NCBI RefSeq assembly: GCF_021545335.1
Contig: NZ_CP089312.1
Coordinates: 2,418,001 to 2,482,000, forward strand
Direction: 5' to 3'
Length of the DNA stretch: 64,000 nt
From: Streptomyces sp. GQFP
GTDB lineage: Bacteria > Actinomycetota > Actinomycetes > Streptomycetales > Streptomycetaceae
Under the pieces are notes generated by a model, which was given only the letters and a program-made list of their open reading frames with translations, ran no database searches and was not told the origin of the DNA. Positions 53,091 to 62,145 of the stretch are shown piece by piece. The position numbers and the translations under genes are program-made. The first letter of the stretch is position 1. Each line of letters starts with the position of its first letter.

Positions 53091-54212
53091 GTGCAGACGA
53101 GCCCCGCCCATGCGGCCCACCACGACGACCGTGAGATCGAGACGCTGGAGGAGTTCGACGCCGTGGTCTCGGCGCGCGGCACCCTCGCCGGATTCCGCGT
53201 CCAGGCAGTCGATCTGACGGACCGTACGAAGGAACTGCTGACCAGCGACACCGCGGGCGCCGTCTTCCTCGGCTGCCCCATGCGGCAGGACGCGGCGGCG
53301 AAGGTGCGCGCGAGCGGCGCCCTGGTCTTCCCGCCCGCCCCCGACCTGCCCTTCGACCCGTACCGCGGCCACCCCTACTCGCCGGACGAGCTGTTCGCCG
53401 GACTCGACAAGGGCTACGAGCTGACACCCGACGCCCTGGCATACGCCTGGTTCCAGCTCACCAAGGCCGACGGCGACATCTTCGCCTCGATGCTGCGCTC
53501 CGTCCACGACGACTCCGTCACCGACGCCCTCGACGAACTCCTGCGCGGAACACAGGTCGTGGGGGTGATGGGCGGGCACGCGATGGCGCGCGGGACCGAG
53601 GCGTACGCCGGTGCCGCGCGCCTGGGGCGCGAGCTGACGCGCGCCGGGTTCACGGTGGCCACGGGCGGCGGCCCGGGCGCGATGGAGGCGGCGAACCTCG
53701 GGGCGTACGCGGCGCCCTTCGAGGACACCATGCTCGACGAGGCATGCGAACTCCTCACCGCAGCGCCCTCGTTCACGCCCTCGATCACCGACTGGGCGCG
53801 CGCCGCGTTCGAGGTCCGCTCACGCTGGCCCAGGGGCGGCAACTCGGTCGGCATCCCGACCTGGTTCTACGGGCACGAGCCGCCGAACGCCTTCGCCTCG
53901 CACATCGCCAAGTACTTCGCCAACGCCACCCGCGAGGACGGCCTGTTGGCCCGCTCGAACGCGGGGGTCGTGTTCCTGCCGGGCGCCGCCGGGACCGTAC
54001 AGGAGATCTTCGACAACGCGACCCCGAACTACTACGAGTCGCGCGGCGAGCCCACGCCCATGGTGCTCGTGAACCGCGCGCACTGGACCGAGCGGCTGCC
54101 CGCCTGGCCACTGCTCCAGTCGCTCGCGCGGGAGCGGGCGATGGAGGACCGAATTGCCCTGGTCGACCGGATCGAGGAGGCTCCGGAGGCCTTGAAACGT
54201 CTCGCTGGTTAA
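53091..54212 (+). CDS. LOG-family (lysine decarboxylase-like) Rossmann nucleotide-binding protein
   Basis: 373 aa from GTG 53091. The Rossmann part has GVMGGHAMARG, TGGGPGAMEAANLGAY and LPGAAGTVQEIFDNAT, a variant of the PGGxGTxxE motif of LOG phosphoribohydrolases. It is longer than typical LOG (about 190 aa), with an N-terminal domain of 150 residues of unknown role. LOG enzymes remove ribose phosphate from cytokinin-type nucleotides; the variant motif and length make that activity uncertain here. Confidence 0.85.
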   Translation: MQTSPAHAAHHDDREIETLEEFDAVVSARGTLAGFRVQAVDLTDRTKELLTSDTAGAVFLGCPMRQDAAAKVRASGALVFPPAPDLPFDPYRGHPYSPDELFAGLDKGYELTPDALAYAWFQLTKADGDIFASMLRSVHDDSVTDALDELLRGTQVVGVMGGHAMARGTEAYAGAARLGRELTRAGFTVATGGGPGAMEAANLGAYAAPFEDTMLDEACELLTAAPSFTPSITDWARAAFEVRSRWPRGGNSVGIPTWFYGHEPPNAFASHIAKYFANATREDGLLARSNAGVVFLPGAAGTVQEIFDNATPNYYESRGEPTPMVLVNRAHWTERLPAWPLLQSLARERAMEDRIALVDRIEEAPEALKRLAG

Positions 54213-54250
54213 CGGGTAGGCAAAACCAATCCCTGTAGCCCGCATACGGA

Positions 54251-54278
54251 TTGACAGCCCTTATCCCGCGCTTATAAA
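54251..54278 (+). promoter_or_regulatory. Vegetative-type promoter for the LAETG protein gene
   Basis: TTGACA at 54251-54256, a 16-base spacer and TATAAA at 54273-54278, close to the HrdB consensus. The start codon is about 87 bases downstream, leaving room for a short leader with an 8-bp hairpin (GGGAGTGA/TCACTCCC). Confidence 0.65.
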
Positions 54279-54364
54279 CCTGTGAGACTCCAGGGAGTGA
54301 TGAGGTGATGAGGTCTCTTCACTCCCTCCACCCCCCTCAGTTGCGCATCCCGTGAAGGGCAATC

Positions 54365-55054
54365 GTGTCCATATCTCGCCGTACCGCACGTTCCGTGCGT
54401 TTTCTCGGTGTCGCCTCCGCCTCGGCCGCGCTCGCGCTCGGTGTCGCGGGCAACGCGTTCGCCTGCAACATCAGTGAGTTCTCCGCCGTCGCCAAGTGCG
54501 ACGGCGAAAACGGTGTCATCAGCGTCACCGACAAGGACCCGTCGGGCACCCCGGCCACCGTCACCGTGTACCTGGGCGACAAGGTCATCGGCACCGAGGA
54601 CGTCGTGGGCACCCGCGAGGGCGTCACCGTCGACTTCTCGGAGGACTGGGCGCCGAACACGACGTACCGCGTCCACGTCAAGGCCGGCAACCAGGTCGAC
54701 GAGTACATCAAGCCGGACGTGACCACGCCGGGCGACGCCTGCAAGACGGAGCCGACCCCGACTCCGACCCCGTCGGCGTCGGAGACCCCGGAGCCGTCCG
54801 AGCCCGCGACGCCGACCCCGTCGGCCTCGGAGCCCGAGGAGTCGGCCACCCCGACCCCGTCGGCCGACGAGAGCACCCCGGGTGCCCCCGCGAGCAGCGT
54901 TCCGACGCCCGCGGGCGGCAGCTCCAACCTCGCCGAGACCGGCGCCGGCTCGAACACCGGCGTGATCGCCGGTATCGCGGCTGCCCTGGTCGCCGTCGGC
55001 GGCGGCGCTGTCTTCTTCGGCATGCGCCGTCGTGGGACGTCCAGCAACCGCTGA
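54365..55054 (+). CDS. LAETG sortase-anchored cell-wall protein
   Basis: 229 aa from GTG 54365. A signal peptide (SARVRFLGV-like, ending near AFAC) is followed by a domain of about 90 aa with C34 and C45, which could form a disulfide. A Pro/Thr/Ser-rich stalk (residues 125-190) leads to LAETG, a hydrophobic segment ([20 protein letters not shown]) and an RRRG tail. LAxTG sites are targets of Streptomyces class E sortase, so the protein should be linked to peptidoglycan. The N-terminal domain is not recognised. Confidence 0.92.
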   Translation: MSISRRTARSVRFLGVASASAALALGVAGNAFACNISEFSAVAKCDGENGVISVTDKDPSGTPATVTVYLGDKVIGTEDVVGTREGVTVDFSEDWAPNTTYRVHVKAGNQVDEYIKPDVTTPGDACKTEPTPTPTPSASETPEPSEPATPTPSASEPEESATPTPSADESTPGAPASSVPTPAGGSSNLAETGAGSNTGVIAGIAAALVAVGGGAVFFGMRRRGTSSNR

Positions 55055-55088
55055 CGTTCCACAAGTGGTATCCGGTTGTACGTACGTT

Positions 55089-55120
55089 GTGGCCCGCCCC
55101 TCGTCAGGGAGGCGGGCCAC
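55089..55120. terminator. Bidirectional terminator between convergent genes
   Basis: The 10-bp perfect stem GTGGCCCGCC/GGCGGGCCAC (55089-55098, 55111-55120) has a partly paired 12-base loop. It lies between the LAETG gene and the convergent MDMPI-family gene. Confidence 0.8.
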
Positions 55121-55127
55121 TCCGCTG

Positions 55128-55925
55128 TCAGCCGAAGGTGGCCTTCTCCAGCCAGAAGTCCAAAAGCTCCCGCTCCCCGAGAACCTCCAACTCCGGGCTG
55201 TCCAGCGGAAGTCGCCGATAGAAGGCGAGCAGGACGTCGGTGAGGGGCCCCCGCAGAGCGACCGTCGCCTTCTCATGCCCACGACGCCAGACGACACCGT
55301 CCTCGGTAAGTTGGATGAACCACTCGGCGTTCAACTCGGGACCGGCGTCGGTGGCATGGAGATGAATACTGCGCCCCACCCCCCGCAACTCCCGTGCCGC
55401 GTCGTGCGGATCGGTCCGCTGCACGAACTCGACGATCTGCAGCCACTCGTCGATCGCGTCGGCGGCGATGTCGGCCGCGACCTCGTACGGCAGCCCTGCG
55501 GCGAGGGTCGCGTCCGCGCGGTGAACGGTGATCTCGTGGGCCATCCGCCGCGCCCAGAACCCCGAGTTGTGAATCCCGGCCCAGGCCCACACCTCGGTAT
55601 CCGCCCCGGCCTCACGCAACGCCCCGACAACCAACTCCCCGGTCTCGGCAAGCCAGGCGTCCAGCGCGCCGGCATCGCCTTGCGCCTCGGGCCCACCACT
55701 CAAGGGCACTTGCCCCTCATCAACGTTCTCGTCGGCCCGCGTACGCACCAGCGTGTCCACCCACCGCAGGGCACCACCGGTGTGCCGCACCAACTGCTCG
55801 AACGACCAGTCGGGACAGGTCGGCACGGTCGCGTCCAGATCGACACCAGAGGTCACGACAGCCCTCAACTGTCCGACCTGATGAGCGATTTCATCGCAGT
55901 AGCGGTCATGCGCGAGCTTCGTCAT
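55128..55925 (-). CDS. Maleylpyruvate isomerase/mycothiol-dependent enzyme family protein
   Basis: 265 aa from ATG 55925 (MTKLAHDRYCDEIAHQVG). The four-helix DinB/MDMPI N-terminal domain has VPTCPDWSFEQLVRHTGG and the metal-binding H-E-x-x-x-H in MAHEITVHRAD. A C-terminal MDMPI domain follows (VALRGPLTDVLLAFYRRLP). Related enzymes use mycothiol for isomerisation or transfer. It has no specific neighbour, so the substrate is unknown. Confidence 0.88.
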   Translation of the reverse strand: MTKLAHDRYCDEIAHQVGQLRAVVTSGVDLDATVPTCPDWSFEQLVRHTGGALRWVDTLVRTRADENVDEGQVPLSGGPEAQGDAGALDAWLAETGELVVGALREAGADTEVWAWAGIHNSGFWARRMAHEITVHRADATLAAGLPYEVAADIAADAIDEWLQIVEFVQRTDPHDAARELRGVGRSIHLHATDAGPELNAEWFIQLTEDGVVWRRGHEKATVALRGPLTDVLLAFYRRLPLDSPELEVLGERELLDFWLEKATFG

Positions 55926-55952
55926 AGCCTGAACCCTAATGCCGCACCGCAC

Positions 55953-56056
55953 TTCAGCCCGTCCGGCGCTTGAGGACGAGGCCGTTCAGGCCGAAAGGGG
56001 GGTCTGGGGGCGCAGCCCCCAGGGATGGGACGGGTAGGGGCGGCGGGGGCGAGAAA
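55953..56056 (-). repeat. Dispersed hairpin repeat, family B copy 2 (probable terminator)
   Basis: It closely matches 18262-18370, including the TGAGGACGAG box and the CTGGGGG-CGCAG-CCCCCAG hairpin. It lies 11 bases after the stop of the thiamine-transporter ATPase gene on the minus strand, where a terminator is expected. Confidence 0.75.
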
Positions 56057-56067
56057 AGCCCCCAAGC

Positions 56068-57102
56068 TCACCCGAGCACAACAGTCTCCGCCCCCTCAAA
56101 AACCACCCCCACCACATCCCCCGGCCCCGGCGCCTCCCGCAACGCACACGCAGCCTCCACCCAAGGCACATCCCCAGACACACCCTCAGGCTGAAGCCGC
56201 ACAGCAACATGCGTCCCCCGAAACGTCCGCGCAGCCACAACACAACGCAGCCCCTCATCGGCACCCACCACCCGCACACCACCAGGCCGCACAAGCACCA
56301 TCCGCACCCCCTGCAAGCTGCCCTCGGGCACCGGCACCTTCCCCCACGCCGTATCCGCGACCTGCCCACTCACCATCGCCTCAACAACATTGTCGAAGCC
56401 AAGAAACCGCGCCACGAACTCGTCAACAGGCCGCTGCCACACCTCAAGCGGCGTACCGGACTGAGCGATCCGCCCATCCCGCATCACCACCACCCGGTCG
56501 GCAAGAGCAAAGGCCTCCCCCTGGTCATGGGTGACCGCGAGCACGGTGGTCCCCAACCGCCCAAAAAGCTCCCGGAGTTCGACAACAAGCCGCTCACGCA
56601 ACGACCGATCCAGCTGCCCCAGCGGCTCGTCGAGCATCAGCAACCGAGGCCGAGGCGCAAGCGCCCGAGCAAGCGCGACCCGCTGCTGCTCCCCACCGGA
56701 CAACGCGGCAACAGCCCGCCCCGCAGCCCCCGGCAACCCCACCAGCTCCAACAACTCCCGCACACGTACGCCCTGTTGCTCTTTGGACACGTGATGCATA
56801 CGCAACCCGAACTCGACGTTGCCGCCGACATCCCGCTGCGGGAACAGCTGATGGTCCTGGAACATCAGCCCGACCCCCCGCTTGTGCGCGGGAACCCCGG
56901 CAAGATCCCGCCCGTCCAGCAACACGCGCCCCGCGTCCAACGACTGAAGCCCGGCAACCGCCCGCAGCAGCGTCGACTTCCCGCTCCCACTCGGCCCGAG
57001 CACACACACGATCTCGTGCTCGGCGACATCGAGACCGACCCCGTCCAACACGGCCCGCGCCCCGAACCGCACGGACGCCCCTTCGAGACTGAGCATGGCC
57101 AT
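56068..57102 (-). CDS. thiQ: Thiamine ABC transporter ATP-binding protein
   Basis: 344 aa from ATG 57102, two bases after the permease stop codon. Walker A GPSGSGKST, signature LSGGEQQRVALARAL and Walker B LLMLDEPLGQLD are intact, as is the switch His in VTHDQGEA. A short C-terminal regulatory domain follows. It resembles ferric-iron and thiamine importer ATPases; the upstream TPP riboswitch supports thiamine. It is the last gene of the three-gene operon. Confidence 0.9.
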   Translation of the reverse strand: MAMLSLEGASVRFGARAVLDGVGLDVAEHEIVCVLGPSGSGKSTLLRAVAGLQSLDAGRVLLDGRDLAGVPAHKRGVGLMFQDHQLFPQRDVGGNVEFGLRMHHVSKEQQGVRVRELLELVGLPGAAGRAVAALSGGEQQRVALARALAPRPRLLMLDEPLGQLDRSLRERLVVELRELFGRLGTTVLAVTHDQGEAFALADRVVVMRDGRIAQSGTPLEVWQRPVDEFVARFLGFDNVVEAMVSGQVADTAWGKVPVPEGSLQGVRMVLVRPGGVRVVGADEGLRCVVAARTFRGTHVAVRLQPEGVSGDVPWVEAACALREAPGPGDVVGVVFEGAETVVLG

Positions 57103-57104
57103 GG

Positions 57105-58757
57105 TCAGAACTCCCCCGTCCGGTCGGTCCGCAGCCGCTCCAGCACCAACAGGGCCACCGCGCACACCACCATCAAGATCGTCGAAAGGGCCATCGCCTG
57201 GCCGTAGTTGAGGTCACCCGGGCGCCCCAGCAGCCGGGCCACGGCGACCGGCAGGGTGGGGTTGTCGGGCCGCGCGATGAACACGGTCGCCCCGAACTCG
57301 CCCAGCGACACGGCGAACGCGAACCCCGCCGCGACCAGCAGCGCCCGCCGCACGATCGCCAGATCGACCTCACGCCAGACCCGCCAGGGCGAGGCCCCGA
57401 GGACGGCCGCCGCCTCCCTGAGCCGCCCGTCCACGGCCCGCAGCACCGGCAGCATGGTCCGCACCACGAACGGCACCCCGACCAGCGCCTGCGCGAGCGG
57501 TACGAGGATCCAGCTGCTGCGCAGATCGAGCGGCGGCTCGTCGAGCGCGATGAGGAACCCGAACCCGACGGTCACCGCCGACACCCCGAGCGGCAGCATC
57601 AACAGCGCGTCGAACCCCCGTACGAGCCGCCCGGCATCGCGCCGGGTGAGCGCCACGGCGGCCAGCGACCCCACCACGACGGCGATACCGGTGGCGGCGA
57701 GGGCGTACTGGAGCGAGTTCCCGATGGCGGCGATCGGCGCGACGAGAAAGATCCCGGAGTCGTCACTGGTGAGCGCCCTGTAGTAGCCGAGCCCCGGCCC
57801 GCCGGGCGTATCGAACGACCGCTGCACAAGAACACCGAGCGGCAGCACGAGCAGCAGGGCGATACTCACCAGCACCCCGCCCAGCAGCGCCCACTGCCCC
57901 CGCCCACGCGGCCGGCGTGAGGTGGTCTCCGACGCCACGAGCCGCAGCGCGCTCTCCCGCCGACGTACGGTCCCGGCGTGTACGGCGAGGATCGCGCCCA
58001 CTGCGACGAACTGGACGATCGTCAGGACAGCGGCCGTACCGAGGTCGAAGATCTCGGAGGTCTGCCGGTAGATCTCCACTTCGAGGGTGGCGAAGGTCGG
58101 CCCGCCGAGGATCTGCACCACCCCGAAGGAGGTGAAGGTGAAGAGGAAGACCATGAGCGCGGCGGCGGCGACGGCGGGCGCGAGGGCGGGCAGGGTGACC
58201 TGCCGCCAGGCCGCGAACCGCGAGGCACCGAGCACCCGCGCGGCCTCCTCCTGCCTGGGGTCGAGCTGCGCCCAGAGCCCGCCGACGGTCCGCACCACGA
58301 CGGCGTAGTTGAAGAAGACGTGCGCGAGCAGGATCGCCCACACGGTCGTGTCCAGCCGTACGCCCCACAGCTCGTCGAGCAGCCCGCCGCGCCCGACCAG
58401 CGCCAGGAACGCCGTACCGACGACAACGGTCGGCAGCACGAACGGCACGGTCACCACGGCCCGCAGAATCTGCTTGCCCCTGAAATCGAAGCGCGCGAAG
58501 ACATACGCGCCGGGGAGCGCGATCAGCAGCGTGAGCGCAGTCGACGCGAGCGCCTGCCAGGCGGTGAACCAGAGGACGCGCCGAATGCCGGAGTCCGCCA
58601 GCACGTCCCCGATCTGCCCGAACCGCCAGACCCCGTCGACGTGCAGGCCGCGCGCGACGATGGCGGCGACGGGATAGGCGAAGAAGAGCGCGAAGAAGAA
58701 GACGGGCAGCACGAGCAGGGCACCGCGCAGAGCGGCACCCTTAGCCCGTCCGGTCAC
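57105..58757 (-). CDS. thiP: Thiamine ABC transporter permease, double (fused) type
   Basis: 550 aa from GTG 58757, 11 bases after the binding-protein stop; GTG 58793 is an alternative that would overlap it. It contains two complete permease halves with about 12 membrane segments and two EAA loops, RQEEAARVLGASRFAAWRQV and RLREAAAVLGASPWRVWREV. That is the layout of ThiP/FbpB proteins. It forms the membrane channel for the binding protein upstream. Confidence 0.9.
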   Translation of the reverse strand: MTGRAKGAALRGALLVLPVFFFALFFAYPVAAIVARGLHVDGVWRFGQIGDVLADSGIRRVLWFTAWQALASTALTLLIALPGAYVFARFDFRGKQILRAVVTVPFVLPTVVVGTAFLALVGRGGLLDELWGVRLDTTVWAILLAHVFFNYAVVVRTVGGLWAQLDPRQEEAARVLGASRFAAWRQVTLPALAPAVAAAALMVFLFTFTSFGVVQILGGPTFATLEVEIYRQTSEIFDLGTAAVLTIVQFVAVGAILAVHAGTVRRRESALRLVASETTSRRPRGRGQWALLGGVLVSIALLLVLPLGVLVQRSFDTPGGPGLGYYRALTSDDSGIFLVAPIAAIGNSLQYALAATGIAVVVGSLAAVALTRRDAGRLVRGFDALLMLPLGVSAVTVGFGFLIALDEPPLDLRSSWILVPLAQALVGVPFVVRTMLPVLRAVDGRLREAAAVLGASPWRVWREVDLAIVRRALLVAAGFAFAVSLGEFGATVFIARPDNPTLPVAVARLLGRPGDLNYGQAMALSTILMVVCAVALLVLERLRTDRTGEF

Positions 58758-58768
58758 CAGGCCTGGGG

Positions 58769-59857
58769 CTACTTCAGTACGAGCGATGTCCACGACTTGA
58801 CCCACTGGTCACGGTGTTCGGCGATCTTCGCGGGAGCCATGGTCTCGGGGTCCTTGGCCTGCGGCCCGTACTCGGTGAACTCGGCGGGCACCTGGGCGCC
58901 CTCCCGCACCGGGTACACGAACATGTTGAGCGGCATGTCCTCCTGGAAGGTCTTGCCGACGAGGAAGTCGAGCAGCGCCTTGCCGCCCTCGCTGTTCCTG
59001 GCGTTGCTGAGCAGCCCGGCGTACTCGACCTGCCGGAAGCAGGTGCCCGTCGCGACCCCGGTCGGGGCAGTGGCCGGCTTCGGATCGGCGAAGATCACCT
59101 CGGCGGGCGGCGAGGAGGCGTACGAGACGACGAGCGGCCGGTCGCCCTTGGCCTTCTTGCCGCCGGCCGACCCGGAGAACTCCTCGTTGTAGGCCTGCTC
59201 CCACCCATCGACGACCTTGACGCCGTTGGCCTGGAGCTTCTTCCAGTAGCCGGTCCAGCCGTCGTCGCCGTACCTGGCGGCGCTGCCGAGCAGGAAGCCG
59301 AGCCCGGGCGAGGAGGTGGAGGCGTTCTCGGTGACGAGGAGGTCCTTGTAGGCGGGCTTGATCAGATCGTCGAAGGACTCGGGCGGGGTCAGCTTGTGCT
59401 CGCTGAACCAGGCCTTGTCGTAGTTGACGCAGATGTCGCCGGTGTCGATCGGCGTGACCCGGTGCTTGTCCTCGTCGGCCCGGTACGCGGGCAGGATCGC
59501 GTCGGCGTCCTTCACCTCGTACGACTGGAAGAGCCCGTTGTCGAGCGCGCGGGAGAGCAGGGTGTTGTCGACGCCGAAGAAGACATCGCCCTGCGGGTTG
59601 TCCTTGGTCAGGATCGCCTTGTTGACGGCCTGCCCGGCGTCGCCGTCCTTGAGGACCTTGACGGTGTACCCGGACTGCTTCTCGAAGGCGGCGAGAACGT
59701 CCTTCGACACGGCCCACGAGTCATGGCTGACGAGGGTGACGGTCTTGGACTCCGCCGCCGACCCGCTACCGCCGTCCTCGGACCCGCACGCGGCCAGCGT
59801 GACGAGCCCGAGTCCGAGGGCCACGGCCGTGACCATGACCTGCTTGGTGGTGCTCAC
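58769..59857 (-). CDS. thiB: Thiamine ABC transporter substrate-binding lipoprotein
   Basis: 362 aa from GTG 59857, with a strong AGGAGGAA before it. The signal ends in a lipobox LAAC at about residue 24. The mature protein has VTLVSHDSWAVSKDVLAAFE, GDVFFGVDNTLLSRAL, TPIDTGDICVNYDKAWF and a C-terminal PLNMFVYPVREG, the typical ThiB/TbpA pattern. It binds thiamine or its phosphates outside the membrane. A TPP riboswitch with a terminator lies upstream, so expression should fall when thiamine diphosphate is plentiful. Confidence 0.93.
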   Translation of the reverse strand: MSTTKQVMVTAVALGLGLVTLAACGSEDGGSGSAAESKTVTLVSHDSWAVSKDVLAAFEKQSGYTVKVLKDGDAGQAVNKAILTKDNPQGDVFFGVDNTLLSRALDNGLFQSYEVKDADAILPAYRADEDKHRVTPIDTGDICVNYDKAWFSEHKLTPPESFDDLIKPAYKDLLVTENASTSSPGLGFLLGSAARYGDDGWTGYWKKLQANGVKVVDGWEQAYNEEFSGSAGGKKAKGDRPLVVSYASSPPAEVIFADPKPATAPTGVATGTCFRQVEYAGLLSNARNSEGGKALLDFLVGKTFQEDMPLNMFVYPVREGAQVPAEFTEYGPQAKDPETMAPAKIAEHRDQWVKSWTSLVLK

Positions 59858-59894
59858 TGGATTCTTCCTCCTGGGATGACCAGGAAGAGACGCG

Positions 59895-59933
59895 GCCCTG
59901 CCCGGGACCTCATGGAGGGTTCCCGGGCAGGGC
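59895..59933 (-). terminator. Riboswitch expression-platform terminator hairpin
   Basis: The arms 59895-59909 and 59918-59933 form a very strong stem around CCCGGG with an 8-base loop, between the TPP aptamer and the thiB ribosome binding site. A TCTCTTCCT stretch follows in the direction of transcription. Confidence 0.75.
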
Positions 59934-59952
59934 GCAACAGCTTGAGTGATGA

Positions 59953-60040
59953 CCGAACTTCCTACCCAGAATGACCTGGGCGAGGTTCAGAGGGTCTGCG
60001 GTCTGTCCCGCACTCTCAGCGCTGTGGCGCTCCCCTGTCG
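59953..60040 (-). ncRNA. TPP (THI-box) riboswitch
   Basis: On the minus strand the region reads AGGGGAGC, then GCTGAGAGTGCGGGAC, then ACCCTCTGAACCT, then CAGGTCATTCTGGGTAGGAAG. These are the conserved THI-box blocks (GGGG..., CUGAGA, ACCCUU-GAACCU, and GGxUAxxxCxxxGxAGGGA-like) in the right order and spacing. It controls the downstream thiamine importer with the hairpin at 59895-59933. Confidence 0.92.
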
Positions 60041-60071
60041 GAATATGAAGATATGTAGGTACGACGTAAGC

Positions 60072-60133
60072 CTACCGCCCGGTGGCCGCGAGCTACCGCC
60101 CGGTGGCCGACCGCAGGCTATCGCTCGGTGGCC
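60072..60133. repeat. Three tandem copies of the rlmN 3' end
   Basis: CTACCGCCCGGTGGCC occurs at 60072-60087 and 60093-60108. A third, slightly different copy (CTATCGCTCGGTGGCC, 60118-60133) is the last codons and stop of rlmN. The two outer copies lie after the stop codon and also contain an in-register TAG. Confidence 0.85.
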
Positions 60134-61224
60134 GCGAGCTGGCCACACGCCCCGTCGATCTCCTGCCCCCGGGTGTCCCGAACGGTCACGGGCACCCCGT
60201 GTGCGGCGATGGCCTCGACGAACGCCTTCTCGTCCTCGGGCCGCGAGGCGGTCCACTTGGACCCCGGAGTCGGGTTCAGCGGGATCAGGTTGACATGCAC
60301 GGGCTTGCCCCGAAGCAGCCGCCCGAGCCGGTCACCGCGCCAGGCCTGGTCGTTGATGTCCCGGATCAGCGCGTACTCGATGGACAGCCGGCGCCCCGAC
60401 TTGGCCGCGTACTCCCACCCGGCGTCGAGCACCTCCCGCACCTTCCACCGGGTGTTGACGGGCACGAGGGTGTCGCGCAGCTCGTCGTCGGGGGCGTGCA
60501 GGGAGATGGCGAGTCGGCACTTGAAGCCCTCGTCGGAGAACCGGTTGATGGCCGGCACCAGCCCGACGGTCGAGACGGTGATCCCCCGCTGCGACAGCCC
60601 GAGCCCGTCCGGCTCGGGGTCGGTCAGCGCGCGGATGGCACCGACGACCCGCTTGTAGTTGGCGAGGGGCTCACCCATGCCCATGAAGACGATGTTGGAG
60701 AGCCGCGCGGGACCACCGGGAATCTCCCCGTCCCTGAGCGCACGCATCCCATCCACGATCTGGTGCACGATCTCGGCGGTGGACAGGTTCCGGTCAAGAC
60801 CCGCCTGCCCGGTCGCACAGAACGGGCAGTTCATCCCGCACCCCGCCTGCGAGCTGATGCACATGGTCACCCGGTCCGGGTACCGCATGAGCACCGACTC
60901 GACGAGCGTCCCGTCGACCATCCGCCACAGTGTCTTGCGGGTGGTCTCCTGGTCGGTCGACAGATGCCGCACGACCGTCATCAGCTCCGGAAGCAGCGCC
61001 TCCTGGAGCTTGGTGCGCGAGGCGGCCGGGATGTCCGTCCACTCGGCCGGGTCGTGCGCGAACCGCGCGAAGTAGTGCTGCGAGAGCTGCTTGGCACGAA
61101 ACGGCTTCTCACCGATCGCGGCAACGGCCTCTTTACGCTCGGCAGGCGTGAGATCGGCAAGATGCCGCGGCGGCTTCTGGGCTCCGCGCGGGGCGACGAA
61201 TGTGAGTTCTCCGGGCTTAGGCAT
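60118..61224 (-). CDS. rlmN: 23S rRNA (adenine-2503-C2)-methyltransferase (radical SAM)
   Basis: 368 aa from ATG 61224. The radical-SAM cluster motif CxxxCxxC is C129-C133-C136 in [13 protein letters not shown]. The family also shows [11 protein letters not shown] and [13 protein letters not shown], and conserved cysteine C346 or so in [10 protein letters not shown] near the end. It methylates A2503 of 23S rRNA and A37 of some tRNAs, using a cysteine to hold the product. It is a normal housekeeping gene upstream of the thiamine unit. Confidence 0.95.
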   Translation of the reverse strand: MPKPGELTFVAPRGAQKPPRHLADLTPAERKEAVAAIGEKPFRAKQLSQHYFARFAHDPAEWTDIPAASRTKLQEALLPELMTVVRHLSTDQETTRKTLWRMVDGTLVESVLMRYPDRVTMCISSQAGCGMNCPFCATGQAGLDRNLSTAEIVHQIVDGMRALRDGEIPGGPARLSNIVFMGMGEPLANYKRVVGAIRALTDPEPDGLGLSQRGITVSTVGLVPAINRFSDEGFKCRLAISLHAPDDELRDTLVPVNTRWKVREVLDAGWEYAAKSGRRLSIEYALIRDINDQAWRGDRLGRLLRGKPVHVNLIPLNPTPGSKWTASRPEDEKAFVEAIAAHGVPVTVRDTRGQEIDGACGQLAATER

Positions 61225-61324
61225 GGCTGTACCAGTGTCGCAGACATCCGGACAGCCCCTCGCCGCCCTGTGGACAACCTCCGAACCATGCACAAAAGGC
61301 CAGCTCAGCAGAGCTGAGACGCCC

Positions 61325-61996
61325 TCACCGCGGCGCCGCCGCCATCGCCCCCCGCAGCTCCGCCACCTCTCGCTCCAGCTCGCGGTAGTGGTCGCTGACC
61401 TTGCGTCGGGCCGTCGGTACGACGTGGCCGCCGTCCAGTTCGGTCAGTCGGGTGGCCAGGGCGGTGAGGGCCGTCCGCCAGGTGTGCCAGCCGTCGGCGC
61501 CCTCGGCGGCCGCCAGCTCGTCCTGGGCGGCACGCAGGGCCTCGTGGGCCCCCTCGCGCAGCGGGACCAGGTCGGCGCGCAGCCGCTCGGTGCGTTCGCG
61601 GAGGTAGGCCAGGGACTCGCCGACCCCGGCGAACGTCTCGCCCAGCTCGGTCATCGACCCGGTGTGCTCCCCGAGCGCCGCCAGCCAGGGAGCGGCCACC
61701 TCGGCGCCGTGCTCGGCCGCCTCGACGGTCGCCGTACGGATCTCCTGGTACTGCTGGGACACGCCGTCCAGGTCGGCGAAGACAGTCACCGCGCCGAGCG
61801 TCTGCTCCCGGATCGTGTCCGAGGGCACCCCGTCGCCACGGTCGAGCAGCGCTTCGAGCCGCGCCAGTTCGCCCCGCATCTCCCGGCTCAGCTCCAGCAG
61901 CGCCTGATGAGCGGCGTCTGCCGCCTCGACCGGGCCGGTGACAGCTGCCAGCCCTTCGGCCTGCCGCTCGCGTCTGACACGACTACGCCCCCACAT
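61325..61996 (-). CDS. Conserved coiled-coil protein of unknown function
   Basis: 223 aa from ATG 61996 ([12 protein letters not shown]); the ATG at 62029 is also in frame. It is mainly helical with long coiled-coil stretches ([40 protein letters not shown]). No membrane segment or known domain. It lies between rlmN and cdsA, a place where Streptomyces genomes carry a conserved gene of unknown role. Confidence 0.8.
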   Translation of the reverse strand: MWGRSRVRRERQAEGLAAVTGPVEAADAAHQALLELSREMRGELARLEALLDRGDGVPSDTIREQTLGAVTVFADLDGVSQQYQEIRTATVEAAEHGAEVAAPWLAALGEHTGSMTELGETFAGVGESLAYLRERTERLRADLVPLREGAHEALRAAQDELAAAEGADGWHTWRTALTALATRLTELDGGHVVPTARRKVSDHYRELEREVAELRGAMAAAPR

Positions 61997-62145
61997 GCAC
62001 GCCACCCCTTCCGGACACATCGACCACACCGAAGTCGATCTTAGGTTCGAAAGGGGTGGTTTCGGGCCGACGTAGGTGTTTCACAGGAAACCCGGACCGT
62101 ACTGGAACATTCCGACCGCTCTCGGCACCGCCGTCGCCCCCGCCC

